A DNA stretch of 64,000 bases. Source: Caulobacter sp048541825 (GTDB lineage Bacteria > Pseudomonadota > Alphaproteobacteria > Caulobacterales > Caulobacteraceae). The position numbers were made by a program, and so were the translations under genes. The notes under the pieces are model-generated. The model saw nothing but the letters and a program-made list of their open reading frames with translations, did not search any database and had not been told where the DNA came from. Below are positions 1 through 7,862 of this stretch, piece by piece. The DNA lies in contig NZ_CP183332.1 of assembly GCF_048541825.1 (NCBI RefSeq), positions 3,854,694-3,918,693 on the forward strand. Direction: 5' to 3'. Each line of letters opens with the position of its first letter. Positions within the stretch are counted from its first letter, which is position 1.

Positions 1-1997
1 CGAAAGCCTTCATCCGGGCCTTCGACTTCCTGCATGCGGTGCGCGCCCACCTGCACTTCACCACCGGCCGGCCCGAAGAGCGCCTGACCTTCGACCTGCA
101 GCCCGAGATCGCCCGCCGCATGGGCTATGGCGACCGCGGCGACGCCCCGGCGGTCGAGCGCTTCATGCGGCGCTACTTCCTGATCGCCAAGGAGGTCGGG
201 GCCCTGACCCGCGCCTTCTCGGCCAAGCTGGAAGCCGAGCACTTCAAGAACGAGCCCAAGGGCATTTCCCGCTTCCTGCCGGGCGGCGGCAGGCCCAAGC
301 GCAAGGCGCTGGATGTCGAGGGCTTCTACGAAGACGGCGGCCGGCTCAATATCGACGGGCCCGAGGTGTTCGAGGCCGATCCGGTCAATCTGATCCGGCT
401 GTTCAAGATCGCCGACGAGCGCGACCTGGACCTGCACCCCGACGCCTTCACCGCCGTGACCCGCTCGTTGGGCCTGATCACCTCGCGGGTGCGCCGTGAC
501 GAGGACGCCTGCGAGGCCTTCCTGCACCTGCTGGCCCGGGGCAAGCGCAGCTATCGCACCCTGACCCTGATGAACGACGCCGGGGTGCTGGGCCGGTTCG
601 TCCCGGAATTTGGCCGCATCGTCGCCCAGATGCAGTTCAACATGTACCACTCCTATACGGTGGACGAGCACACCCTGCGGGCCGTGGGCGTGATCGGCGA
701 CATCGCCGCCGGCCGCCTGGCCGAGGATCATCCGCTGGCCGTCTCCATCATGCCGCTGATCGAGGACCGTGAGGCCCTGTTCCTGGCCATGCTGCTGCAC
801 GACACCGGCAAGGGCGGGGTGGGCGGCCAGGAAAAGGCCGGGGCCCGGTCGGCCCGCAGCGCCTGCGAGCGCCTGGGCGTTGACCGTCTGAAGGTCGAGC
901 TGGTGGCCTGGCTGGTCGAGAACCATCTGGTCATGAGCGACTTCGCCCAGAAGCGCGATGTTTCCGATCCAGGGACGGTGGCCGCCTTTGCGCGCATCGT
1001 CGAAAACCCCGAGCGCCTGCGCCTGCTGCTGGTCATCACCGTCGCCGACATCCGCGCCGTGGGCCCGGGGGTCTGGAACGGCTGGAAGGGCCAGTTGCTG
1101 CGCGAGCTCTACAACGCCACCGAAGCCGTTTTCCGCGGCGGCCGGGGCAGTGACGCCGCCGCCAGCGTCCAGCGCCACCAGGAGGCCGTCGCCGAGGCCG
1201 CGCGCGAGGCCCTGATCGCCGACGACCCGGCCGCAGCGGGCTGGGCGTCGGCCATGGAGGACGCCTATTTCAGCGCCTTCAAGGCTGATGAGCTGAAGGA
1301 CCATGCGGCCCTGGCCCGCCGCGCCGCCATCCAGGGCGGAGCCGCCGCCGAGGGCCAGGTGACGCCGGGCTCCAACGCCGCCGAGATCGTCATCGCCGCC
1401 CGGGACCGGCGCGGCCTGTTCGCCGACCTGGCTTTGGCTATCTCATCGCTGGGCGGCAATGTGGTCGGCGCGCGGGTCTTCACCTCGCGCCAGGGCCAGG
1501 CCCTGGATGTCTTCTATGTGCAGGACGTCACCGGCGCCCCCATGGGCTGCGAAAACCCCCGCGCCCTGCGCCGCCTGGCCGACGCCCTGGAATCGGCCGG
1601 TCGCGGCGAAACCATGAGCTTCGAGCCCCGTCGCGGCGCCGAACAGTCGCGCACGGCAGCCTTCTCGATCGCGCCCAGCGTGGTGGTCGACAACGAGGCC
1701 TCCAACGACGCCACCGTGGTCGAAGCCTCGGGCCGCGACCGCCCGGGCCTGCTGCACGCTTTGGCCCAGACCCTGGCGACGAGCGGCCTGTCGATCCAGT
1801 CGGCCCATATCGACGGCTATGGCGAGCGCGCGGTCGACGCCTTCTATGTGCAGACCGCCGAGGGTGGGAAACTGACCGAGACGCGCAAGGTCACGGCGCT
1901 GAAGGCGGACCTGCTGTCGGCGCTGGAGGCCAATGAGGCCGGGGCGCCGAATACCCGACCGGGGCTGAAGCGGGCGCGGGCGAGCGTGGCGCGGTAG
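1..1997 (+). CDS. glnD: [Protein-PII] uridylyltransferase / uridylyl-removing enzyme, 5' truncated by window edge
   Basis: GlnD adds and removes UMP on PII signalling proteins in response to glutamine, setting nitrogen assimilation. The frame is open from base 3, so the N-terminal part of the nucleotidyltransferase domain lies outside the window. What remains (about 665 residues) shows the end of the GlnD linker domain (RMGYGDR), an HD phosphohydrolase domain for deuridylylation (LLHDTGKG, with HTLRAVG upstream), and two C-terminal ACT domains (RDRRGLFADLA and RDRPGLLHALA) that sense glutamine. This is the standard architecture and length. In Caulobacter relatives glnD is followed by murJ and trpS; here almost 6 kb lies between glnD and murJ. 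The family call is secure from domain order. Confidence 0.96.
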   Translation, partial: KAFIRAFDFLHAVRAHLHFTTGRPEERLTFDLQPEIARRMGYGDRGDAPAVERFMRRYFLIAKEVGALTRAFSAKLEAEHFKNEPKGISRFLPGGGRPKRKALDVEGFYEDGGRLNIDGPEVFEADPVNLIRLFKIADERDLDLHPDAFTAVTRSLGLITSRVRRDEDACEAFLHLLARGKRSYRTLTLMNDAGVLGRFVPEFGRIVAQMQFNMYHSYTVDEHTLRAVGVIGDIAAGRLAEDHPLAVSIMPLIEDREALFLAMLLHDTGKGGVGGQEKAGARSARSACERLGVDRLKVELVAWLVENHLVMSDFAQKRDVSDPGTVAAFARIVENPERLRLLLVITVADIRAVGPGVWNGWKGQLLRELYNATEAVFRGGRGSDAAASVQRHQEAVAEAAREALIADDPAAAGWASAMEDAYFSAFKADELKDHAALARRAAIQGGAAAEGQVTPGSNAAEIVIAARDRRGLFADLALAISSLGGNVVGARVFTSRQGQALDVFYVQDVTGAPMGCENPRALRRLADALESAGRGETMSFEPRRGAEQSRTAAFSIAPSVVVDNEASNDATVVEASGRDRPGLLHALAQTLATSGLSIQSAHIDGYGERAVDAFYVQTAEGGKLTETRKVTALKADLLSALEANEAGAPNTRPGLKRARASVAR

Positions 1998-2020
1998 TTG
2001 GGGCGGGACTAGAGAATTCT

Positions 2021-2794
2021 CTAGTTGAAGCCATTGTAATTGCTGGGGTACATCAAGAAAATACTGATAGGCGCATACAATTCGTAACGCCTCTCAGAAC
2101 CTCGCGGTAGTTCATCGCCCAAGTGCATTCCTGAGGACGCATATCTACCAGACCAAGGGAGCATTCCTTCAACGCGACCAATGCTGACTTTGTCGCGTGT
2201 TATCTCAACCGTGGCTTGTCGGAATTCGACCCCCGGGCCGTACGCTGCGGACATACTTGTTGGATCGACTACGTAAGCACTAGTCGGGTCTGCGAGGTTC
2301 TTGAACCGCATTAAGATGGGAAGTTCGGCTGACTCAAGTATGCGTTTCGTCCTCTTGCGTAGCTTGGAAGCAGCTTTGCGGTCTGCAAAGTCAGCCTTGC
2401 CCAGTTCGCGCCCGAAAACATGGTCAGGGCTCCAGTTCGTGCCGCTTAACCCGCGCTCAAGTGACCAAAATTCACCGAAGGTTGCAAACAGGTAGCCGGC
2501 TCGTCCCAGATCGACGATGACGGCTTCGCCGCGCGTCAGAAAGCTGCCCGCGCTCATATTGCCGAACGCCTTGATTGGGGGCGAGAAGCGCACCGATCTA
2601 ACAGATGATCCGCTACGGGTGATGCCGTCGACCACGAAATCCAGCGTCAGACGATAACGATAACTGTAAACCTCCTCGCAGCCCTGCAGGGGCAGGGCAA
2701 GTGCCAGAGTGCCTATCAGCGTTTCTCGGCGACCGATCACTCTCGTTTCGTCGAGTGGACTGGCTGGGATTGCAAGCGGGCTTGTCAAATTCAC
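2021..2794 (-). CDS. Hypothetical lipoprotein, atypical composition, island-1 cargo
   Basis: I do not recognise the family. An RR motif (GRRETLIG) followed by a hydrophobic stretch and a lipobox (LPLQGC) at about residues 34-39 suggests a TAT-type lipoprotein signal, so the mature protein would be anchored in a membrane. The annotated ATG makes the signal peptide long; a GTG at about codon 19 (reading VIGRRETL) would give a more normal one and may be the true start. The mature part is mixed polar with no motif I can name. Third codon positions are visibly less G/C than in neighbours, and the gene ends 23 bp from the glnD stop on the opposite strand. Its 5' end faces repeat island 1. It looks like a recent arrival. 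Confidence 0.6.
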   Translation of the reverse strand: MNLTSPLAIPASPLDETRVIGRRETLIGTLALALPLQGCEEVYSYRYRLTLDFVVDGITRSGSSVRSVRFSPPIKAFGNMSAGSFLTRGEAVIVDLGRAGYLFATFGEFWSLERGLSGTNWSPDHVFGRELGKADFADRKAASKLRKRTKRILESAELPILMRFKNLADPTSAYVVDPTSMSAAYGPGVEFRQATVEITRDKVSIGRVEGMLPWSGRYASSGMHLGDELPRGSERRYELYAPISIFLMYPSNYNGFN

Positions 2795-2945
2795 TTTCGC
2801 CTCGACTAAACGCGCACTGTCGAGATCAATCTTGAAGGGCAGGCAATAATTTTAGGTTGAGCCCAGAGATGGGTGAGTCTGAATGATCACCACAATCATG
2901 CAAAGGCGTGGAAATCGGACACGCCCTCGCGCAGAGCCAGCCCTT

Positions 2946-3081
2946 CATCTCTTGGAGGCAGCAAGCGTGCCGTACTGTCCAGGTCAGTCAAGGCCCGGTC
3001 TGCGACCGGCCGCTCCGCGGCGGCCCGGAGGGCCGGCCTTGAGTGACCTGGACAGTCCGGCGATCGTCTCGCCGTGAGATG
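2946..3081. repeat. Repeat module A, copy 1 (island 1)
   Basis: This imperfect palindrome starts CATCTC and ends GAGATG. Outer arms (2977-2995 and 3035-3053) read GTCCAGGTCA-TCAAGGCC and its complement with one mismatch, enclosing several smaller GC hairpins. The same sequence is nearly identical at 40334-40470 and diverged, on the other strand, at 59937-60048. In each case it is the module nearest the 5' end of a low-GC3 gene. It has no coding potential. Confidence 0.9.
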
Positions 3082-3130
3082 AAGGGTGGGCTCCCTTCGG
3101 CACGAAGGGGGCGGGACGCCAGAACGAAAC

Positions 3131-3297
3131 CTTCTCCCAGAGGGAGAAGGAGGGGCCCGCGCCGTAGGCGTGGGAGGATGAGGGGTTAGCGAAGCCCTTC
3201 CGGACAGGGCACGGCCCCCAGTGCGACAACGGCAACCAGTGTAACCCCTCACCCTCCCACGCAAGCGTGGGTCCCTCCCTCTCCCTCTGGGAGAGGG
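3131..3297. repeat. Repeat module B, copy 1 (island 1)
   Basis: Two inverted arms of about 55 bp (CTTCTCCCAGAGGGAGAAGG at the left end, the related complement at the right) surround a middle of about 50 bp. Nearly identical to 40831-40997. The arms match the terminal inverted repeats around the DUF559 pseudogene in island 3, and the middle holds a TTCCGGACAGGG stretch resembling the 3' end of that gene. This copy therefore looks like an internally deleted, non-autonomous version. Confidence 0.88.
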
Positions 3298-3397
3298 CTA
3301 GGCGTACGGGGATTGGCCGTGCTGTATCCCCGTTATTCCCAGAACAAACTCCAGTCCAATCAACCGCTTGTAAAAAACTTGATCGCGCCCATCAGAC

Positions 3398-3845
3398 GCA
3401 TCGAAACCTCCCGCATACTCAATCTCACCTGACAGCACGGGAAGGGCGTCCGGCCGGCGACCAGAGGCGGCTGTCAGGGGTGATCGAGCGGGACCACCGT
3501 TCGGGCGTATGCCCGGGCGGCCGGTTTAAAGAGAGGGCGGGTGACGTAAACCCGCCTATCGGGGGCAAGCCAAGGCCTCCGCCCGTCCGAAGGTTCGCTC
3601 CGGGTTCCTCCGGAATCGGCGTGGCCGCAGCCTCAGGGCTGGGTCCGTCGCGAGGCAGGACAAAACCCGGGTGGGGCAAAAGGCTGAACAGGCCTGCGCA
3701 CCCCGGCCAGAGGGATAACGATCGCGCGGAGCGTCTGTCTTCGTCGAAACGGTATTTACTACCCCCTCCTCCGGGCGAGGCCCGGACGCTCCGCGACCCT
3801 TCCCACACCATCGGCGGTTTCCGCGCGAGGTCGCAAAGTCGCGCC
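3398..3845 (+). repeat. Repeat module C, copy 1 (island 1)
   Basis: A long block of about 450 bp shares ordered sequence patches with 41046-41510 and, inverted, with 58806-59216: AAACCTCCCG at the start, GGGGTGATCGAGCGGG, GATAACGATCGCGCGGAGCG (3715-3734), CGAAACGGTATT, and a GGCCCGGACGCTCCGCGACC end. Between patches the copies differ a lot. Small hairpins are frequent. An open frame runs through it but is not conserved between copies, so I do not call a gene. One GANTC (CcrM) site occurs at about 3612. Confidence 0.75.
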
Positions 3846-3915
3846 TGTGGAACCCCGCCCAGATTGCCGCCGCCGCGCCTTCGCGTTACGGGTGGCGCGC
3901 ACAAGGACAATCACG

Positions 3916-4557
3916 GTGTCGAGACCCAAGGGCTCCCTGGCCGCCGATCACGAGACCAAGCGGCGTGATCTGCTGACCAAGATGACCACGCGCCTGATGC
4001 ATCGGCAGGCGGCGCGTCCCAGCCTGCGCGATCTGGCCGGGGCCGCCGAGGTCAGCGTTCCGACCCTGAGGCACTATTTCGGCGGCCGTCAGGCGGTGGT
4101 CGACGCGGTGCTGGCTGACTGCCTGCGGGTGGGCCGCGACGGCCTGGACGCCCAGCGCAGCTCCGACCGGCCGTTCGCCGAGTCGATCCAGGGCTATGCC
4201 GAGGCCCTGATCCGGGCCCTGCAGGCCCCGCGCCCGGTCAAGCTGGGCGACATCTTCGCCGTCAGTCTGGCCGAAGGGTTCCTGGACCCGCAGATCGGCG
4301 CCTCGGCCCTGAACCATATTGTCGAGCCGACCCTGCAGGTGCTGGAAGCGCGGCTGGAAGAGCACATGCGCCGCGGGGAGATGATCCAGGCCGACGCCCG
4401 CGCTGCCGGCCTGATGCTGCTGTCGCCGCTGCTGGTGGCCTGCCTGCACCAGGACCAGCTGAACGGAACCCATGTTCGACCGTTGTCGACGCAGGATCTG
4501 GCCCTGTCGGTCAGCGAGGCCTTCGTGCGGGCCTATGCCGTTCGTGTCCCGGCCTGA
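3916..4557 (+). CDS. TetR/AcrR-family transcriptional regulator
   Basis: The N-terminal TetR helix-turn-helix (residues about 15-60, with LRDLAGAAEVSVPTLRHYFGG) would bind operator DNA; the alpha-helical C-terminal half (about 150 residues) would bind an unknown ligand and dimerise. I place the start at the GTG (VSRPKGSL) because AAGGA lies about 9 bases upstream; the longer frame upstream is repeat-module sequence. Length 213 aa is normal for the family. The gene is followed after 33 bp by a 26-bp palindrome and then folE in the same direction, so the simplest reading is that it controls itself and/or the folE gene string. The ligand cannot be told from sequence. Confidence 0.88.
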   Translation: MSRPKGSLAADHETKRRDLLTKMTTRLMHRQAARPSLRDLAGAAEVSVPTLRHYFGGRQAVVDAVLADCLRVGRDGLDAQRSSDRPFAESIQGYAEALIRALQAPRPVKLGDIFAVSLAEGFLDPQIGASALNHIVEPTLQVLEARLEEHMRRGEMIQADARAAGLMLLSPLLVACLHQDQLNGTHVRPLSTQDLALSVSEAFVRAYAVRVPA

Positions 4558-4590
4558 CGGTCAATCGGAGCGTCTGCAAACTCTCCGCTT

Positions 4591-4616
4591 TTCTATATCT
4601 CAAGTGAGATATAGAA
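4591..4616. promoter_or_regulatory. 26-bp palindromic operator candidate upstream of folE
   Basis: Two perfect 12-bp arms, TTCTATATCTCA and TGAGATATAGAA, flank a 2-bp centre (AG). It is AT-rich in a GC-rich setting, lies 40 bp before the folE ATG and just after the TetR gene, and lacks a following T run, which argues for a protein-binding operator rather than a terminator. The neighbouring TetR protein is the obvious candidate ligand, but MarR-type operators of similar TATCTC form also exist. Confidence 0.75.
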
Positions 4617-4656
4617 CGCCGCTCCTAGGTTCGGTGGTCGGCGCGGAGAGAACGGT

Positions 4657-5295
4657 ATGGCGAGCAAGATTAACGGCAATTCCTCCCTCGCCTGCCACGA
4701 GCTCCATCCCCATGCCCATACCCCGTCGCGCCCCAGCCAGGCCGACGCCGAGGCGGCGGTGCGCGTGCTGATCGAATGGGCGGGCGACGATCCGTCGCGC
4801 GAAGGCCTGCTGGACACCCCGGCCCGAGTGGCGCGTTCCTATGGCGAGCTGTTCAGCGGCTATGGCGAAGATCCGCGCAAACATCTGGAGCGGACCTTCG
4901 AGGAAGTCGGCGGCTATGAGGACTTGATCGTGCTGTCCAATATCCGGGTGGTCAGTTTCTGCGAGCACCACATGCTGCCGGTGATCGGACGGGCCCATGT
5001 GGGCTACCTGCCGCGCAATCGGGTGGTGGGCATTTCCAAGCTTGCCCGGGTGGTGCGCGGCTTCGCCAAGCGCCTGCAGATCCAGGAAAAGCTGACCGCC
5101 GACATCGCCCAGACCATCCAGGACGTGCTCGATCCGCTGGGCGTCGGCGTGGTCATCGAGGCCGAGCACAGCTGCATGACCCTGCGCGGCGTCGATACGG
5201 CCGGCTCGATGCTGTCGACCAGCCGCCTGCTGGGCGTGATCCGCGACGATGGCCGCACGCGGGACGAGTTCCTGCGCATGGTCCGGCAGGCCTGA
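4657..5295 (+). CDS. folE: GTP cyclohydrolase I (type IA)
   Basis: FolE converts GTP to 7,8-dihydroneopterin triphosphate, the first step to folate and other pterins. The 212-aa protein has the family features in order: PSREGLLDTPARVARSY, the zinc/catalytic segment SFCEHHMLPVIGRAHVGYLP, and a later SCMTLRGV cysteine that completes the zinc site. The N-terminus carries an ordinary 30-residue extension. It begins a run of five genes with overlaps or short gaps (DCC protein, DUF3429, SDR, renalase-like), under a palindromic operator and beside a TetR gene. This is unlike a plain folate operon and suggests conditional expression of a pterin supply. Confidence 0.95.
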   Translation: MASKINGNSSLACHELHPHAHTPSRPSQADAEAAVRVLIEWAGDDPSREGLLDTPARVARSYGELFSGYGEDPRKHLERTFEEVGGYEDLIVLSNIRVVSFCEHHMLPVIGRAHVGYLPRNRVVGISKLARVVRGFAKRLQIQEKLTADIAQTIQDVLDPLGVGVVIEAEHSCMTLRGVDTAGSMLSTSRLLGVIRDDGRTRDEFLRMVRQA

Positions 5296-5300
5296 GACCG

Positions 5301-5708
5301 ATGACCGTCGCCGCGCCCCTCGCTTCGACGACGCCGGCGGTAACGGTCTGGTTCGACGGCGACTGCCCGCTGTGCGTCCGCGAGATCGCCCTGATGCGGC
5401 GGCTGGATCGCCGGGGCGCGATCGACTTTGTCGATGTGGCCGGCGACGGAAGCTGTCCGACCGACCGGGCGGAGCTGCTGGCGCGGTTTCACGCCCAGGA
5501 GGCCGGCGGGCCGATGGTCTCGGGCGCGGCGGCCTTCGCGGCCCTGTGGCGGGCCATTCCCGTGCTGGCACCCTTTGGCCAGATGGCGCGCAACCCCCTG
5601 CTGCTGTGGGGGCTGGAGCGGGCCTATCGCGGTTTCCTGCGGCTGCGGCCCCGGTTGCAGGCTCTGGTTCGCCGGCTTGAGAGAACCCCGCGCGGAGGCC
5701 GGGCATGA
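5301..5708 (+). CDS. DCC-family thiol-disulfide oxidoreductase-like protein (DUF393)
   Basis: The protein (135 aa) has the hallmark motif VWFDGDCPLCVREI near residues 17-30; the D-x-C-P-x-C pair gives the DCC family its name and resembles a thioredoxin-like active site. The partner and substrate of this family are not established. It begins 5 bp after folE and overlaps the next gene by 4 bp (ATGA), so it is surely cotranscribed. DCC proteins often sit with SDR and flavin proteins in such gene strings. Family assignment is firm; function is open. Confidence 0.85.
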   Translation: MTVAAPLASTTPAVTVWFDGDCPLCVREIALMRRLDRRGAIDFVDVAGDGSCPTDRAELLARFHAQEAGGPMVSGAAAFAALWRAIPVLAPFGQMARNPLLLWGLERAYRGFLRLRPRLQALVRRLERTPRGGRA

Positions 5709-6145
5709 CCCCCGCGCCCGGAACGCCGCGCGTGGTGCTGGCCTATGGCCTGCTGGGCCTGATCCCCTTTCTGGCGCCGCCCCTGATCGGCGGTCTGTTT
5801 CCCGATCACGCTGCCCTCGCCGCCCGCGCCCTGGCCCTGTATGGCGGCCTGATCCTGTCCTTTCTGGGCGGAGCGCGCTGGGCGATGGCGGTGCGTCAGA
5901 CCCCGGTTGACGCCCGGATCGTGTCGCTGGCCATGATCCCGACCCTGGTCGCCCTGGCTGTGTTGTTGCTGCCCGCTGATCTGCGGGCCGCGCAGCTGGC
6001 GGTGCTGGCCCTGGCCCTGCTGATCCACGGGGCCTGGGATGTCTGGTCCAGCGGCCTGCCCGACTGGTATCCGCGCCTGAGGCTGCTCCTGACCCTGGGC
6101 GGCACGGCCGGGCTGTCGGCCGGCGCCCTGGTGCTGCATGGCTGA
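5705..6145 (+). CDS. DUF3429 integral membrane protein
   Basis: This 146-aa hydrophobic protein has about four to five membrane segments (LAYGLLGLIPFLAP; ALYGGLILSFLGGARWAM; LAMIPTLVALAVLLL; LAVLALALLIHGAWDVW; LLLTLGGTAGLSAGALVL). The GGARWAM motif after a conserved hydrophobic turn is typical of DUF3429. No enzymatic motif is visible and the family has no settled role. It overlaps genes on both sides, which ties it to the folE string. It acts in the inner membrane, perhaps anchoring or assisting the neighbouring redox proteins (inference). Confidence 0.8.
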   Translation: MTPAPGTPRVVLAYGLLGLIPFLAPPLIGGLFPDHAALAARALALYGGLILSFLGGARWAMAVRQTPVDARIVSLAMIPTLVALAVLLLPADLRAAQLAVLALALLIHGAWDVWSSGLPDWYPRLRLLLTLGGTAGLSAGALVLHG

Positions 6146-6893
6146 GGCGGTTTCCACACCGGCCCGGCTGGCCGTCGTCGTCGGCGGCGGGGGCGGCGTC
6201 GGCTGGGCCCTGGTCTGCGCCCTGGCCGCCAATCTGGCCTATGACCGGATCATCGTCCTGTCGCGGCGGTTTCCGGCGGACTGGCCGGCGAGCGACCTTC
6301 AGGACAGGTTGGTCTGGATTGCGGCCGATATTCTCGACGAGGACAGCCTGGCGGCGGCGGCCGTTCGGATCGCCGCCCTGGGGGCGCCGACCCTGATCCT
6401 GATCGCCACCGGCATTCTGCACGGCGAGGGTCTGGCGCCCGAAAAGACCATGCGGGCCCTTAACGCCGAGGCCCTGTCGCGGGTGTTTCTGGTCAATGCC
6501 GTGGGCCCCGCCCTGGCGGCCAAGCACCTGTTGCCGTTGACCCCGCGCGACCAGCCCAGCGTTCTGGCCGCCCTGTCGGCCCGGGTGGGCAGTATCGGCG
6601 ACAATCAGCTGGGTGGCTGGTACGGCTATCGGGCCTCCAAGGCGGCTCTGAACATGCTGATCCGCACCCTGGCGATCGAGCATCGCCGCACCCGGCCGCT
6701 GGGCGTCTGCGTGGCGCTGCATCCCGGCACCGTCGATACGGCGCTCAGCGCGCCGTTCAAGGCGGGGGTAGCCGACGGACGCCTGTTCACCGCCGAGCAG
6801 TCGGCCGCCGCCCTGCTGGCGGTGGTCGAGAGTCTGGGCCCCGAGGCCAATGGCGGCTTCTTCGCCTGGGACGGAGCGCCCATTCCATGGTGA
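6138..6893 (+). CDS. Short-chain dehydrogenase/reductase (CsgA/C-factor-like)
   Basis: A Rossmann-fold SDR of 251 aa. The glycine-rich nucleotide site is near the N-terminus (VVGGGGGVGWALV, more glycine-heavy than the usual TGxxxGxG), followed by a D-I acidic pair (AADILDE) and the catalytic YRASK (Y-x-x-x-K) near residue 165, with a serine in ALSARVGSI. The form resembles the C-factor/CsgA subgroup found next to folE or photolyase genes in other proteobacteria. It overlaps both neighbours by 7-8 bp. Substrate is unknown; pterin reduction is a possible but unproven role given the neighbouring folE. Confidence 0.85.
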   Translation: MAEAVSTPARLAVVVGGGGGVGWALVCALAANLAYDRIIVLSRRFPADWPASDLQDRLVWIAADILDEDSLAAAAVRIAALGAPTLILIATGILHGEGLAPEKTMRALNAEALSRVFLVNAVGPALAAKHLLPLTPRDQPSVLAALSARVGSIGDNQLGGWYGYRASKAALNMLIRTLAIEHRRTRPLGVCVALHPGTVDTALSAPFKAGVADGRLFTAEQSAAALLAVVESLGPEANGGFFAWDGAPIPW

Positions 6894-7831
6894 GCCAGCT
6901 TCGCACCGCCGTGATCGGGGCCGGCATGGCCGGTCTGACCTGCGCCACCGCCCTGCAGGCGGCCGGTCATCAGGTCGTGGTCTTCGACAAGGCGCGCGGC
7001 CCCGGTGGCCGGATGTCGACCCGTCGGCAAGCGTTGGGCGATGGCGAGGCCGCCTTTGACCACGGCGCGCCGGCCTTTACGGCCCTGGAGGCCGACTTTC
7101 AGGCTCAGGTGCAGTTCTGGAGCCTGCAGGGTCTGGCCGCGCCCTGGCCTGCCGCAGGACCCGGACAGTTTGTCGGGGTCCCCGCGATGAACGCGCCGCT
7201 GAAGGCCATGGCGGCCGATCTGGACACTCGCTGGAGCCAGACGATCAGCGGGCTTTCGCGCGACGCCTCCGGCTGGCGCCTGGCCGGGACGACGCAGGAC
7301 GAGGGGCCGTTTGACCGCCTCGTCGTGGCCATACCCGCCGAACAGGCCGCCGTTCTGCTGGCTGCGGTCCAGCCCGAATTCGCCGCCCTGGCCCGCGCCG
7401 TTCGCTCCGCGCCGTGCTGGACCCTGATGGCGGTGTTCGTTCAGCCCGTGCATAGCGCTGAGGCGGTTCTGACCGGCGGCGAGGTCGTGGCCTTCGCCAG
7501 CCGCGAGGCCAGCAAGCCAGGGCGCGCAGCGACCGAGGCCTGGGTGATCCACGCCACCCCCGACTGGTCGCGCGACCATCTGGAACTGACCGCCGATCAG
7601 GCCGAACCCCGGCTGCTGGCGGGCTTTGAGGCCCTGCTGGGATCGTCTGCGCCCCTCGCCGTTTCGGCGGTGGCCCATCGCTGGCGCTATGCCCGGCCCC
7701 TGGCCGCGCCGCGTTCGGCCCTGTGGGACGCGGCAAGCCGCCTGGGCGTCTGCGGCGACTGGCTGGGCGGCGGCTCGGTCGAGGGCGCCTGGCGATCAGG
7801 CTTCGAACTGGCGGCTGTGCTGTTGCCTTGA
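6887..7831 (+). CDS. FAD-dependent oxidoreductase, renalase-like
   Basis: The N-terminus binds FAD (VIGAGMAGLTCATAL, then DKARGPGGRMSTRR, where the RGPGGR-x-(S/A)TRR segment is characteristic of renalase-type flavoproteins). The C-terminal end WRYARPL...GVCGDWLGGGSVEGAW is the second FAD/product-site motif. Bacterial renalases oxidise isomeric dihydro-NAD(P) forms; whether this one does so is inference. At 314 aa it is complete. It closes the folE string, overlapping the SDR by 7 bp, and is followed by murJ after 31 bp. Confidence 0.85.
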   Translation: MVSQLRTAVIGAGMAGLTCATALQAAGHQVVVFDKARGPGGRMSTRRQALGDGEAAFDHGAPAFTALEADFQAQVQFWSLQGLAAPWPAAGPGQFVGVPAMNAPLKAMAADLDTRWSQTISGLSRDASGWRLAGTTQDEGPFDRLVVAIPAEQAAVLLAAVQPEFAALARAVRSAPCWTLMAVFVQPVHSAEAVLTGGEVVAFASREASKPGRAATEAWVIHATPDWSRDHLELTADQAEPRLLAGFEALLGSSAPLAVSAVAHRWRYARPLAAPRSALWDAASRLGVCGDWLGGGSVEGAWRSGFELAAVLLP

Positions 7832-7862
7832 CGCCGTTGGCGCCAGCGCCCAGAAGCCGGGC

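Noticed and set aside
3398..3845. Module C as RNase P RNA or tmRNA
   Set aside because: I compared it with the conserved core blocks I remember for both RNAs; apart from short chance matches (for example GAAACGG) the order and pairing do not fit, and three copies would be unexpected.
3267..3968. Open frame of 233 codons through island 1
   Set aside because: Runs through modules B and C, is not kept in the other module copies, and overlaps the true start of the TetR gene.
4591..4616. Terminator for the TetR gene
   Set aside because: Stem is AT-rich and no T run follows, so intrinsic termination is unlikely.
5004..6722. Minus-strand open frame of 572 codons across the folE string
   Set aside because: Gln/Gly/Arg-rich composition with no motif, opposite five well-supported genes.
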